From NCBI RefSeq assembly GCF_047462415.1, contig NZ_JANSJE010000008.1, positions 1-64,000 of the forward strand: a stretch of DNA of 64,000 nucleotides, given 5' to 3'. Both the position numbers and the translations under genes were made by a program. This stretch comes from Thermostichus sp047462415 (GTDB taxonomy: Bacteria; Cyanobacteriota; Cyanobacteriia; Thermostichales; Thermostichaceae). Positions 44,508-53,704 of the stretch are shown here, in pieces; position 1 is the first letter of the stretch, and every line of letters begins with the position of its first letter. Below the pieces are notes generated by a model. It did no database searches, was not told the DNA's origin, and saw only the letters and a program-made list of their open reading frames with translations.

Positions 44508-44663
44508 CTGCCTGGCGTAGTTATGAGGGAGCAACAGTGCCCTGTAGCCCTTTCGGTGCTCACCCCTCTTGCTGGCCCATATCTGCCTGGACGAATGGGG
44601 GGATCCTTCGGGGCCACCCAAAATGGAGCCCAAGTCGCGGCAGCGGTGGAGTAGTTTGTTAAC

Positions 44664-45179
44664 TTAACTGCTGCCGCCGTGGCCAGACTTTTTTTCTGGA
44701 TGAGGCGAAGTGGAAGCCGGTTCCGTTTCCTTTGATTTGTCCTGTAGCAAGCCGATCAGCAAGCAGGCCACCCCAAGGTTGATGGCCACATCCGCCACGT
44801 TAAACACCGGAAAGCGGATCCAAACCAGATTAAAAAAATCCACCACGTAGCCGTTGAGAAAGCGGTCGATGCCGTTCCCTACCGCTCCTGCCCAGACCAG
44901 ACCGTAGCCCGCCTGTTCCCAACGGCCCAGGCTGCCGCCGCGAATCGCCAGCAGCGCCAGCGCCACCGCTACCCCCAACGAGACCCACTTGAGAAACTCT
45001 GCCGAATCGGCAAACAGGCTCCAGGCGGCGCCGGTATTTTCCACATAGGTGAGGTGAAACACCCCCGGCCACAGCTCGATTTCCGGCCCCGGCAGCAGCC
45101 GCTCCACCGCCCAACGCTTGGTCGCCTGATCCAGGATCACGCCCAGGATCCCGGCCAGCCAAAAGCCCGTGTTTTTCAT
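44664..45179 (-). CDS. lspA: lipoprotein signal peptidase (signal peptidase II)
   Basis: Cleaves signal peptides of prolipoproteins in the cell membrane. 171 residues from the ATG at 45179 after AAAGGG. Four transmembrane segments. Conserved boxes DQATKRWAVER (near 17), TYVENTGAAWSLF (near 44), GNGIDRF (catalytic Asp, near 104) and FPVFNVADVAINLGV (second catalytic Asp, near 122) are all present. The C-terminal tail of about 25 residues is charged. Likely substrates in the window include the solute-binding lipoprotein at 31550. Confidence 0.95.
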   Translation of the reverse strand: MKNTGFWLAGILGVILDQATKRWAVERLLPGPEIELWPGVFHLTYVENTGAAWSLFADSAEFLKWVSLGVAVALALLAIRGGSLGRWEQAGYGLVWAGAVGNGIDRFLNGYVVDFFNLVWIRFPVFNVADVAINLGVACLLIGLLQDKSKETEPASTSPHPEKKSGHGGSS

Positions 45180-45388
45180 GCCCTTTTGCTTCACCACGTC
45201 CACTGGCAATAGCGCTCAGAGGAGCACTTTTCCCATCCTGACATTCTCTCTCCCGCCTGTGGTGTGGGTGACAAACCGCAGGGGCAAGGCTTGGGGGTTC
45301 ATCTGGCTGGAGAGCTTAATCAAGAAAAACGCCCGGCTGGCTGAGCCGGACGGGGATCCCACAGTCCAGATAAAGAGAGCCAGAGCGG

Positions 45389-45613
45389 CTACCGACCCTG
45401 TTGCTCCAGGGATCGGCGCAACTCACTGGCCATCTGCAGAAACTCTTGCGGATTGCCCGCCTTGCCGTAGGAGGAGCGATCTTCAACCTTTTTGCCACTG
45501 CCTTGGCGGGTGCGGGTGTTGAGCAAAGAGCTGGCCATTTCCATGAACTTGGCAGGGTTTCCTTCGCTGCTGCCCCGCATCACAGAGGTTCGTCCGGCAC
45601 GAGTCACTGCCAT
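45389..45613 (-). CDS. small conserved hypothetical protein
   Basis: 74 residues from the ATG at 45613, seven bases after AAGG. It appears to contain two related halves: NPAKFMEMASSLLNTR and NPQEFLQMASELRRSLEQ, each with N-P-x-x-F-x-x-M-A-S. An internal duplication is therefore likely. No domain is recognised; predicted soluble and helical. The reading frame and the ribosome site make it credible. Confidence 0.65.
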   Translation of the reverse strand: MAVTRAGRTSVMRGSSEGNPAKFMEMASSLLNTRTRQGSGKKVEDRSSYGKAGNPQEFLQMASELRRSLEQQGR

Positions 45614-45699
45614 AGCTACCTTGATTCTCAGAAACGAAATGCTTGTTCATATCTTCCCACAAGGGATCCCAAACCCGCCAGGCCCAGCGCTCTATTAAG

Positions 45700-46239
45700 C
45701 TAGGAGAATTGTTGGAGATAGCCGTGAATTCTCAGGCTTTGCATCACCAATTCGATACATTCAGAGATGCTTTGCTCGGCGGTTTTGCACACCACCTCTG
45801 GACATTCCGGCGGCTCGTAGGGATCGTCGATGCCGGTAAAATGCTGGATGAGACCTGCCCGCGCTTTGCGATAGAGGCCCTTGACATCCCGACGTTCGCA
45901 TACCTCTAGGGGGGCATCCACAAAGACTTCGATGAAGTTGCCGATCTGCCGCCGCACCTCCTGCCGGGTGGCCCGATAAGGGGAAATGGCCGACACCAGC
46001 ACGATCACCCCGTGGCGGGTCAGCATCTCTGCCACAAAGCCGATGCGGCGAACGTTCTCATCCCGATCTTCTTTGCTGAAGCCGAGCCCTTTGGTCAGGT
46101 GTTGCCGCACCAGGTCTGCATCGAGCACTTCCACCGCCAGCCCCAGAGCCTGCAACTGCTGGGCCACACCGCAGCTCAGGGTGGTTTTGCCCGCGCCGCT
46201 GAGCCCCGTAAACCAGACTGTTACCCCCCGCCGCCCCAT
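45700..46239 (-). CDS. cysC: adenylylsulfate kinase
   Basis: Phosphorylates adenosine 5'-phosphosulfate to PAPS in sulfate assimilation. 179 residues. P-loop GLSGAGKTTL (near 13), VEVLDADLVRQHLTKGLGFS (near 37), FSKEDRDENVRRIGFVAEML, VSAISPYRATR (near 83) and GLYRKARAGLIQHFTGIDDP (near 122) are typical. No other sulfur gene is next to it, as expected in cyanobacteria. Confidence 0.95.
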   Translation of the reverse strand: MGRRGVTVWFTGLSGAGKTTLSCGVAQQLQALGLAVEVLDADLVRQHLTKGLGFSKEDRDENVRRIGFVAEMLTRHGVIVLVSAISPYRATRQEVRRQIGNFIEVFVDAPLEVCERRDVKGLYRKARAGLIQHFTGIDDPYEPPECPEVVCKTAEQSISECIELVMQSLRIHGYLQQFS

Positions 46240-46342
46240 GGGTGTGGATCCCGTCTCCTTAGAGCTTCGTCAGAATAGCATCCTCAGAGCAGAGTGATAC
46301 ACTCGAATCACTGTCCATTCTCTCTCTGTCTTGCCGCCGGCC

Positions 46343-47614
46343 ATGTCACCGCTGAGCTCTTCTCTCGTCGATACCCCCTCGCAATCCGCGACCACTGCCG
46401 AGCTGTTCGAGCAGCATGTGATGTCCACCTACGCTCGCTATCCTCTGACCTTGGTGCGGGGGGAAGGCTGCCGGGTTTGGGATGAAGAGGGGCGGGAGTA
46501 CCTGGATTTTGTGGCCGGCATTGCCACCTGCACGTTGGGCCATGCCCACCCCGCTTGGATCCAGGCGCTGACGCAGCAGGCGCAACAGTTGCACCATGTT
46601 TCCAACCTCTACTACAACCAGCCGCAGGCGCAACTGGCCCAATGGCTGACCCAGCACTCCTGTGCCGATAAGGTGTTTTTTTGCAACTCGGGGGCAGAGG
46701 CCAATGAAGGCGCCATCAAGCTGGCCCGCAAGTACGCCCATACGGTGCGCGGGATCCAGGATCCGGTGATCCTCACCGCCCAGGCCAGCTTTCATGGACG
46801 CACCCTGGCCACCATTACCGCCACCGGCCAGCCGAAATACCAAAAAGACTTTGCCCCTCTGGTGCCCGGCTTCGATTACGTTCCCTACAACGATCTCGAG
46901 GGTACGGCGGTGGTGTTGGAGCGCTGGGGCGAGCGGGTGTGTGCCGTGCTGCTGGAGCCGCTGCAGGGGGAGGGGGGGGTTGTCCCAGGAGATCCCGCCT
47001 ACTTCCAGTGGCTGCGCCGGGTCTGCAGCGAGCGGGGCATCCTGCTGATGTTGGATGAGGTGCAGGTGGGCATGGGGCGCAGCGGCAGGCTCTGGGGCTA
47101 CTGCAACTTGGGAGTGGAGCCGGATGTGTTCACCTTGGCCAAGGGTCTCGCCGGTGGGATCCCGATTGGCGCCCTCTTGGCCAAAGAGTTTTGCGCCGTG
47201 TTTCAGCCAGGGGATCACGCCAGCACCTTTGGCGGCAATCCCTTGGCCTGTGCAGTGGGCCTGGCGGTTTGCCACACCCTGATGGCCGAAAGCCTGGTTT
47301 GGAATGCCCAGCAGGCAGGAGCCTATCTGCGCCAGGGGCTGTCTCGCCTGGCAAGGCAGTTTCCGCAGCTTGTTCAAGAGGTGCGCGGCTGGGGCCTGAT
47401 CCAGGGTTTGGTGGTGCGCATCCCGGCGGCTGAGGTGGTCAGGGCGGCCCTGGAGCAGGGGCTACTGCTGGTGCCGGCGGGATCCCAGGTGGTGCGCTTT
47501 GTGCCCCCCTTGATCGTCACGCCAAAGGAGATTGACGAGGCGCTGGCGCGGCTGGAATCGGCTCTGCAGAGCTTAGCCGTTGGCGATGGCGGGACAGAGT
47601 CCTGGCAAGCTTAG
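46343..47614 (+). CDS. argD: acetylornithine aminotransferase
   Basis: PLP-dependent transamination of N-acetylglutamate semialdehyde in arginine synthesis. 423 residues from the ATG at 46343 (a TTG at 46331 is possible). Motifs: YLDFVAGIATCTLGHAHPAW (near 57), FFCNSGAEANEGAIKLARKY (near 113), SFHGRTLATITATGQ (near 150), LMLDEVQVGMGRSGRLWG (Asp for the PLP ring, near 236) and TLAKGLAGGIPIGALLA with the Schiff-base Lys (near 265). argC lies 4 kb away and carB at 16.8 kb serves the same pathway. Its TAG shares TTAG with the convergent gene's stop. Confidence 0.94.
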   Translation: MSPLSSSLVDTPSQSATTAELFEQHVMSTYARYPLTLVRGEGCRVWDEEGREYLDFVAGIATCTLGHAHPAWIQALTQQAQQLHHVSNLYYNQPQAQLAQWLTQHSCADKVFFCNSGAEANEGAIKLARKYAHTVRGIQDPVILTAQASFHGRTLATITATGQPKYQKDFAPLVPGFDYVPYNDLEGTAVVLERWGERVCAVLLEPLQGEGGVVPGDPAYFQWLRRVCSERGILLMLDEVQVGMGRSGRLWGYCNLGVEPDVFTLAKGLAGGIPIGALLAKEFCAVFQPGDHASTFGGNPLACAVGLAVCHTLMAESLVWNAQQAGAYLRQGLSRLARQFPQLVQEVRGWGLIQGLVVRIPAAEVVRAALEQGLLLVPAGSQVVRFVPPLIVTPKEIDEALARLESALQSLAVGDGGTESWQA

Positions 47615-48021
47615 CCCTGGTAGAGCTGTTGCAAAAACGCCTGCAGCCGCTGGCGGGCCTCATGGGGCAAGGGATCCCTGGCCTGCTCGAGCAGGGGCAG
47701 TACCTCCTCGGCGTAGGCCGGGACAAAGCCGGCAGCCGGCCAGAGCAAGTCCGAGGTAGATCGCAGGTTCCACACTTGGGATCCCTGCTCGAGCAACAGG
47801 GGCCGCACCCAGAGCAGCGCCGGGGATCCCGCCTCAAGATTGTGGAGAGAAACCTGAATCAGCTCCACGTAGAGGGTGGCTTGCGGCCCCGGCAAAGCTA
47901 GAAGGCGGCGGGGTGAGGTGGGGGCACTCCCTACTTCCGTCCCAGCAGGCAGAGGACGTCCTCTAAGGGGGGGCTCCTCACCAGAGCCACATTGAGCAGG
48001 CAGACAGGGCCACAGGGTCAT
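47611..48021 (-). CDS. conserved hypothetical cyanobacterial protein
   Basis: 136 residues. It starts MTLWPCLPAQCGSGEEPPLR, then a proline-rich spacer, then a conserved core: TLYVELIQVSLHNLEAG, LLWVRPLLLEQG, NLRSTSDLLWPAAGFVPAYA and a helix EARQRLQAFLQQL. The core resembles a protein I recall as common in cyanobacteria but whose function is not known. It overlaps argD by four bases at the stops. Confidence 0.7.
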   Translation of the reverse strand: MTLWPCLPAQCGSGEEPPLRGRPLPAGTEVGSAPTSPRRLLALPGPQATLYVELIQVSLHNLEAGSPALLWVRPLLLEQGSQVWNLRSTSDLLWPAAGFVPAYAEEVLPLLEQARDPLPHEARQRLQAFLQQLYQG

Positions 48022-48184
48022 GGAACGGCTGGCTTCCGCTTAGGAACGATCGAGACAAACTACACCTGATCTTAAGAGACGCCTTCTCAGGTTCTGCGAG
48101 GGGATCCCGTCGGAAGCAGAGATTGCCCAAGGTGCTAGTCTTGCAGGCAAGGCTCCTCGAAATTCCTTGCAACCGGATCCCGCC

Positions 48185-49012
48185 ATGATGCACACCTTTA
48201 TCCCACCCCACCGCTTTTTCCCCTACCTGACCTGGACGGAGATCCAGGCCATGCCCGACAAAGAGAATGTGGTGATCATCCAGCCCGTAGCCTCGATCGA
48301 GCAACACGGGCCCCACCTGCCCCTAGTGGTGGATGCCTGCATCGGCACCGCAATCATCGGGCGGGCCATGGAAAAACTAGAGCCGGGGATCCCGGCCTAT
48401 GTCCTGCCCACCCAGTGCTACGGCAAAGCCAACGAGCACTGGCATTTTCCGGGCACCATCACCCTCTCGGCGCAAACCCTGATGGCGGTGCTGACCGAAG
48501 TGGCCGAAAGCATTTACCGGGCCGGGTTTCGCAAGCTGGTGTTCCTCAACTCCCACGGCGGCCAGCCCGAAGTGCTGCAGATTGTGGCCCGCGACCTGCA
48601 CCAGAAGCACGAAGACTTCCTCCTTTTCCCCATCTCCGTCTGGCGCGTTCCCCACCAAGGCCAGGAGCTGATGACCCCGAAAGAACGGGAACTGGGCATC
48701 CATGCCGGCGACGGCGAGACCAGCATGCTGATGTACCTGTTGCCCGAGACAGTACGAACTGACCGCTTGGTCTGCGAGTACCCTCAGGATCTGCCGGAAG
48801 ACAGCCTGATTAGCCTGGAAGGGCGGATCTCTTTTGCCTGGACAACTCGCGACCTCAGCAAGAGCGGCGTCCTGGGGGATGCCACCGCCGCCACGCCGGA
48901 AAAAGGCAAACTTTTGGTGGAGTCCATGGCCGATGGCTGGGTGCGGCTGATCCGGGATCTGTACAAGTTCCAGCAGCCCCAGGCTTGGCGCAAAGACCCG
49001 CTGCCAAGGTAG
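48185..49012 (+). CDS. creatininase family protein
   Basis: 275 residues from the ATG at 48185. Metal-dependent amidohydrolase fold of the creatininase/FAPy deformylase type: VVIIQPVASIEQHGPHLPLV (near 25, with Glu and His ligands), GKANEHWHFPGTITLSAQTL (near 78), VFLNSHGGQPEVLQIVARDL (near 118) and GIHAGDGETSMLMYLLPE (near 172). Metal ligands are conserved. Creatinine itself is unlikely as substrate in a cyanobacterium; deformylase or mycofactocin-like roles are alternatives. Alone. Confidence 0.88.
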   Translation: MMHTFIPPHRFFPYLTWTEIQAMPDKENVVIIQPVASIEQHGPHLPLVVDACIGTAIIGRAMEKLEPGIPAYVLPTQCYGKANEHWHFPGTITLSAQTLMAVLTEVAESIYRAGFRKLVFLNSHGGQPEVLQIVARDLHQKHEDFLLFPISVWRVPHQGQELMTPKERELGIHAGDGETSMLMYLLPETVRTDRLVCEYPQDLPEDSLISLEGRISFAWTTRDLSKSGVLGDATAATPEKGKLLVESMADGWVRLIRDLYKFQQPQAWRKDPLPR

Positions 49013-49147
49013 GGATCCCGGCAGATGTCTTTACCTTCTGAGGCTTCTGGCCAACCCTAGCCTGCTTCTCAGGAGCGGAAGCAGCGACTTCGCCAGGACG
49101 GGTGATAGGCTTGAGGGGAAGTTCCCCTACCCTGTGAGGGGAGAGCA

Positions 49148-49810
49148 ATGGTTCTTGCCTCAAAGCCAGCCACCCCTCCCATCCTCGAGCGGCACGACGC
49201 CACTTGGCAGGACTACCTGACCATTGGCAACCATCCCACCCTGGACTGGCAGAAGATTTCTTTTTACCAGGGCTGGTTGTGGGTCAACATGGGCAAAGAA
49301 GGGCCAGAGCACGCCTCCGTCAGCGATTTGATGACGGCCATTTTTTTCGCTTGGGCCTTTCTACACCCGGATGTGCCCCTGCAGTCCTACGGTCGCTGTC
49401 TGATTGAGTACCCAGAAACCCACGCCTGTGCCCCCGACCTGGTGCTCTACAAAGGGGAGAACATCCCCAGGTACCAAGCTGGCGAGCCGCGGCGGATTGA
49501 TTTGCGTTTCCAAAGACCCCCTGACCTGGTGGGCGAAATTGCCGACACTACCCTCAGCCTTGACCTGGACGAGCAGAAGCAGCTTTATGCCAGCCTGGGC
49601 ATTCCTGAGTACTGGGTCATCGATGTCAAAGGGCGGCGCGTCTTTGCCTTTGCCCTGGCCGAGGACAGGCGCTATCGGGCCACTGCCCAGTCGCAGGTGC
49701 TGGCGGGCCTGCCGATAGCCCTGCTTGAGCAGGCTCTGGAACGCCTGGCCAGCGAGACCAACACTGCTGCGGCCAACTGGCTCCTGCAACAGCTCCAACG
49801 CCAGGCTTGA
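49148..49810 (+). CDS. Uma2 family (DUF820) PD-(D/E)XK-like nuclease
   Basis: 220 residues from the ATG at 49148 after GAGGGGAGAG. Core features: ACAPDLVLYKGENIPRY (near 97), PPDLVGEIADTTLSLDLDEQ (near 121) then KQLYASLGIPEYWVIDVKGR. These are the hallmark of the Uma2 group, very numerous in cyanobacteria and related to restriction-type nucleases. The biological role is unsettled. It has no antitoxin or transposase neighbour. No sign of unusual composition. Confidence 0.87.
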   Translation: MVLASKPATPPILERHDATWQDYLTIGNHPTLDWQKISFYQGWLWVNMGKEGPEHASVSDLMTAIFFAWAFLHPDVPLQSYGRCLIEYPETHACAPDLVLYKGENIPRYQAGEPRRIDLRFQRPPDLVGEIADTTLSLDLDEQKQLYASLGIPEYWVIDVKGRRVFAFALAEDRRYRATAQSQVLAGLPIALLEQALERLASETNTAAANWLLQQLQRQA

Positions 49811-49840
49811 GGCCACCGCTGATAAAGATTTTAGGAGAGG

Positions 49841-51250
49841 TCAGTCTTCTGATTCTTCTATCTTGGGATCCAAGCTCTTGGCGGTAAGGCGCAGGGCCTC
49901 TGCCTGATCCATCACTCGTGGAGCTTGTGCTGCCGTCTCAACGCCCTGGCGATAGCTCTCCCACAGAGGCATTTCCGGGTAGGTCTGCTGCAGTTCCTCA
50001 ATCCGATCCAAAAGGGCCGCCAGCCAGCCGGCTGTGCCCCAGGTGAGCAAAAACTGGAAGGGGTTCCAGAGGTTGAGCTGCCGCCCCAACTCATTTAAGC
50101 TCTCGTTGCGGATGGGCGGATCGAAGATGTTGGCCACCGTCATCAACTGTCGTGCCAGCAGGGGTCGAAGGGCTTTCTCGGCAGCCTCCACCACGGCAGG
50201 GATGGCGGCCTGGATCCGGTCGGGGTCGGGAATATTCCGCGCCTGGGGCAAGGCTTGCAGCACCAACTCCAGCCGCCGCCCTGCCTCTGCTGATTCCAAG
50301 GCCGATTCCAGGGTGGTGCCCACACTGAGAAACACTTCTCCCGTCAGCAGCCGCACTGCATCGATGACCAGGTGATACAGGGGGGGGATCACGAGCTTAA
50401 TCCACTCGCTCTGGAAAAACTCCCGCAGCCGCCGGGCCGCATAGTCCCCCACCTGGGTGGTCTGGATCCCCACTTGGGTGAGATTGAGGTACCAGTCGGG
50501 GGGGGATCCCTTGGGATCCAGCCAACGGCGCAGGGTTTGCCATTCTTCTTGCGTGAGAGCGGTGCGTCCCTGTTTCAAACCGGTTCGCCGCAGCTTGCCC
50601 TCGGCATTCAAGAGCCTGCGCAGCTCCGGTGTGCCCAACAAGGACAAAGCACCTGCCGAACCCACACTGCCAATCTCGATGGCAATCAAGGTGACTAACA
50701 AGGCGGCTGAGGCTGTCACCTGGATCTGGCCGGTTTTGTCCATCACAAGAGGCAGGCGGCTGTTGCCATAGGCACGGGCACTCATCGCCTCCAGAGCAGA
50801 GCGTTGCTCAGAGCTCAGCACCCAGGAATCGGTTTCCGCCGGCTCCTGCAGGCCGTGATACAACAGGCTGGCCACCCAGGCTCGATCGGCAGCCCGCCCC
50901 AAAGAGCCAATGACCACCTCCCATTGGCAGGGGTTAAGCAAGGGCAGGAGGGCTTGCAGCTCTTGCCGGATGGGCTCTGGAGAAGTTGCACTTCTTGCCC
51001 TGTCCAGAGCTGCCTGCAGCCGATCCCGCGCCTCTCGGCACAGCCCGCCCCACTCCAGTTGCAGGCGGGCCAGGGTTTGTTGCACCGTTTCTTCGGAGCG
51101 CCGGGGCAGATCCTGCCAGCCCGCCTCCAGTTGCCGCCACAGCTCCTCCCAGTTCAGGCCCTCAGCAGCGCCATTGACGGGATCCGCAGCAGTGCTGGGC
51201 GAGGCATTGTGGGGCTCGGAAGCGGAAGAAGGATCCAGGGGCTCAGACAT
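49841..51250 (-). CDS. hypothetical protein with one central hydrophobic segment
   Basis: 469 residues from the ATG at 51250; longer in-frame starts overlap argC. The first 30 residues are Ser/Ala/Pro-rich, followed by helices (EELWRQLEAGWQDLPRRSEE). A hydrophobic segment at about 188-210 (ASAALLVTLIAIEIGSVGSA) may span the membrane. The rest is helical (WIKLVIPPLYHLVIDAVRLL) and Leu-rich. It is probably a cyanobacterial family of unknown function. Downstream of argC on the same strand, separated by 38 bases. Confidence 0.72.
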   Translation of the reverse strand: MSEPLDPSSASEPHNASPSTAADPVNGAAEGLNWEELWRQLEAGWQDLPRRSEETVQQTLARLQLEWGGLCREARDRLQAALDRARSATSPEPIRQELQALLPLLNPCQWEVVIGSLGRAADRAWVASLLYHGLQEPAETDSWVLSSEQRSALEAMSARAYGNSRLPLVMDKTGQIQVTASAALLVTLIAIEIGSVGSAGALSLLGTPELRRLLNAEGKLRRTGLKQGRTALTQEEWQTLRRWLDPKGSPPDWYLNLTQVGIQTTQVGDYAARRLREFFQSEWIKLVIPPLYHLVIDAVRLLTGEVFLSVGTTLESALESAEAGRRLELVLQALPQARNIPDPDRIQAAIPAVVEAAEKALRPLLARQLMTVANIFDPPIRNESLNELGRQLNLWNPFQFLLTWGTAGWLAALLDRIEELQQTYPEMPLWESYRQGVETAAQAPRVMDQAEALRLTAKSLDPKIEESED

Positions 51251-51288
51251 GGACAGAAGTGGCCTCAAGGGGATTACCGGCATTATAG

Positions 51289-52395
51289 CTAGGGGTAGAA
51301 GGCCAGCCGCGGTAAACCCAACGTTTCCGGCCATCCCATCATCAAGTTGAGACACTGCACTGCCTGCCCGGCTTGCCCCTTCATCAGGTTGTCGATGACC
51401 GACAGGACGATAACCCGGTTGGTGCGGGTGTCCACCTCCAGCCCAATCAGGCAGGTGTTGGTGCCGGAGACCCATTTGGTTTGCGGGTAAACCCCCCGCG
51501 GCAGCACCCTCACCCAGGGGGATTGGCGATAAAAAGCATTGTAGATAGTGAGCAAGTCTTCCCCCACAAAGCCGGGATCCCGCAGGTTGGCGTACAACGT
51601 AACGTGGATGCCCCGCACCATGGGCACCAGGTGGGGCGTAAATTGCACAGTGATGGGCGTGTGGGTCAGGTCGGCACAGCCCTGCTCGATCTCGGGCGTA
51701 TGCCGGTGTTGGGCCACGCCATAGGCCGCCAGCGAGCCGTCCACCTCGGCAAACAGGGATCCCACCTTGGGGGTGCGACCTGCCCCCGAAACGCCGGACT
51801 TGGCGTCGAAAATGAGGCTGTCCAGCTCCACCAACCCCTGCCGCAGCAGCGGGGCCACTGCCAGCAACGAGGCGGTGGGATAGCAGCCGGGACAGCCCAC
51901 CAGTTGGGCTTGGGCAATCGCCTCGCGATACAGCTCTGGCAGCCCATAGACCGCCTGCTCATTGGCTTGGCGATAGGCAGGGCTGGGCCAGTTGGGATCC
52001 GTCTGCCCCAGGCGGTACCACGATTGGTAGGTGGCCAGGTTGCGGAAGCGGTAGTCTGCCGAGAGATCTAGAACTTTGCAGCCTTTGGCCAGCAAAGGCG
52101 GGGCCAGGTCCGCCGCCAGCCCATTGGGCAAAGACAAAAACACCACCTGGCTGCTGGCGGCAATGCGATCCACCTCTACCGGCTGCACGGTCAGATCCAC
52201 CACCTGGGCCAACTGGGGATAGAGATCCCCATAGCGCTTGCCGGCACTGTCCTGGCCGGCCAAGTAGGTAAGCTGCACGCCGGGATGCTCGCTCAGCAGC
52301 CGCACCAATTGCACTCCTCCATACCCGGAAGCCCCGACAATGGCGACGCGGACGGGATCGACGGGTGGGAAGGAGCGGGGCGCCATATTGGCCAT
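51289..52395 (-). CDS. argC: N-acetyl-gamma-glutamyl-phosphate reductase
   Basis: NADPH-dependent third step of arginine synthesis. 368 residues from the ATG at 52395 (or 52386). VAIVGASGYGGVQLVRLLSE (near 17) is the nucleotide-binding motif. LDLSADYRFRN (near 112) and VGCPGCYPTASLLAVAPLL with the active-site Cys (near 168) are diagnostic, followed by SGVSGAGRTPK (near 200) and HRHTPEIEQG (near 231). It belongs with argD at 46.3 kb but is on the opposite strand. Confidence 0.96.
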   Translation of the reverse strand: MANMAPRSFPPVDPVRVAIVGASGYGGVQLVRLLSEHPGVQLTYLAGQDSAGKRYGDLYPQLAQVVDLTVQPVEVDRIAASSQVVFLSLPNGLAADLAPPLLAKGCKVLDLSADYRFRNLATYQSWYRLGQTDPNWPSPAYRQANEQAVYGLPELYREAIAQAQLVGCPGCYPTASLLAVAPLLRQGLVELDSLIFDAKSGVSGAGRTPKVGSLFAEVDGSLAAYGVAQHRHTPEIEQGCADLTHTPITVQFTPHLVPMVRGIHVTLYANLRDPGFVGEDLLTIYNAFYRQSPWVRVLPRGVYPQTKWVSGTNTCLIGLEVDTRTNRVIVLSVIDNLMKGQAGQAVQCLNLMMGWPETLGLPRLAFYP

Positions 52396-52612
52396 GGGGA
52401 GCTGCCTGTGCAGGAGAAGTTACATGATGGCTTGCCTTAAGTTCTATCGCATTTTTCCGCCGCATTTGCCCCTGCATCTTGTTCATCCGCACGGGTATTG
52501 CCCAGCAACCCAGTGGGATTTGTTATGCTGGGCTCACCGGAGCTGCTTCGGCCTTGGCAGCGGCTTCTATCTTTCTTTGTGTCTGTCTGGGTAGCTTCAT
52601 CATCTTCGGTCT

Positions 52613-52897
52613 ATGCACTATGAGCGATTGATCAACATTGTTCTGCGAGCCTACGGCCAAAGCAGCCGCCATGGTCTGGATCAAGAAACCCTGACCCTCT
52701 ACTCCGAAGGCCCCTACACCCTCTACAAGCTCACCTCCCATTTCGACCGCCGCTCCATTTTTGTCTTGGCCCAGAATCAGCGGGATATGTTTGTTTCCGG
52801 CGATGCATTTCACAACAAGCTGATCCCGGGGGAATGGCAGGCGTGGCTACACCAGAAAGCGTTGAGCATTGCTCCCGATACAGCAAAAGCGGGCTAG
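52613..52897 (+). CDS. small conserved hypothetical protein
   Basis: 94 residues from the ATG at 52613. MHYERLINIVLRAYGQSSRH, then ETLTLYSEGPYTLYKLTSHF, then NQRDMFVSGDAFHNKLIPGE. It looks like a small alpha/beta domain, and I recall similar proteins in cyanobacteria without a known role. No ribosome site is obvious. The reading frame codes in the same base-composition style as its neighbours. Confidence 0.65.
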   Translation: MHYERLINIVLRAYGQSSRHGLDQETLTLYSEGPYTLYKLTSHFDRRSIFVLAQNQRDMFVSGDAFHNKLIPGEWQAWLHQKALSIAPDTAKAG

Positions 52898-52950
52898 TCG
52901 GAGACGAGCCCGCATCCAGCCTGTCGAGATCCGGCCAAGAGCTGTAGGGA

Positions 52951-53679
52951 CTACCTGTTGTTGGCCAAAACCCCTGGTTGAACCTGTCGGGGCACCACCG
53001 AGAGCCGATCCAGCTCAGCACAATAGGCCAGATCCCTGTCGTTTTCCGGCCCAAGCCCCAACAGCCGCTGCCCGTGGCTAGAGCGCCGCAACAGACCCAG
53101 GAGATCCTCCTGCCAAGTTTGGTAGAGAGCTAGGGCGGCCACCGCTTCGTCGTTGCCCAACTGCTCCAACGAGCAGCCCAAGCGATGCAAAATCGCCCCG
53201 GCACAGGCGGTGTCTTCCAACGAAAAGGCCCCTTCCCAGCCGGATCCCACCAGCCACACTTCGGCAAAAGCTCCTTGTCTGAGAAATTCCACCACCGCTC
53301 CCAAGTTCACCAGGGCCGCCGTGATCACCACCGGGATCCCTTCTAGGCGCTGCAGGCTGCGCGTGCCGTTGGTGGTGCTCAGGAAGATGCGCTTGTCTTG
53401 CACGCGGTCGGGGGTGTAGTCGAGGGGGGAATTGCCCAGATCGAACCCTGCCACTGCTTTGCCCCCCCGTTCCCCCGCCAAAAGCCGCTTGCAAGCCGGC
53501 CAGTTTTGGCTTGCCTCCTGGAGCTGTTGCAAGTGAGCAAACACCTGTACCGCCTCTGCCCCTGCTGCCAGCGCTGTGGCAATGGTGGTGGTGGCCCGCA
53601 GCACATCGATGGCCACCGCGCACTCTGGGATCCCGGATAGAGGCACCTGTTCGGGCGTGTAGAAGTGGGAAAAGCGCAT
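52951..53679 (-). CDS. comB: 2-phosphosulfolactate phosphatase family protein
   Basis: 242 residues from the ATG at 53679. CAVAIDVLRATTTIATALAA (near 18), GFDLGNSPLDY (near 78), IFLSTTNGTRSLQRLEG (near 98), AFSLEDTACAGAILHRLG (near 152) and NDEAVAALALYQ (near 175) match the ComB family. In methanogens ComB makes sulfolactate for coenzyme M; cyanobacterial homologues probably dephosphorylate another compound. The metal-binding acidic residues are present. Downstream (same strand) of an ABC permease, 25 bases apart, so possibly one transcript. Confidence 0.9.
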   Translation of the reverse strand: MRFSHFYTPEQVPLSGIPECAVAIDVLRATTTIATALAAGAEAVQVFAHLQQLQEASQNWPACKRLLAGERGGKAVAGFDLGNSPLDYTPDRVQDKRIFLSTTNGTRSLQRLEGIPVVITAALVNLGAVVEFLRQGAFAEVWLVGSGWEGAFSLEDTACAGAILHRLGCSLEQLGNDEAVAALALYQTWQEDLLGLLRRSSHGQRLLGLGPENDRDLAYCAELDRLSVVPRQVQPGVLANNR

Positions 53680-53704
53680 GGGAAAAGGGTGAGGAGCGAA
53701 AACG

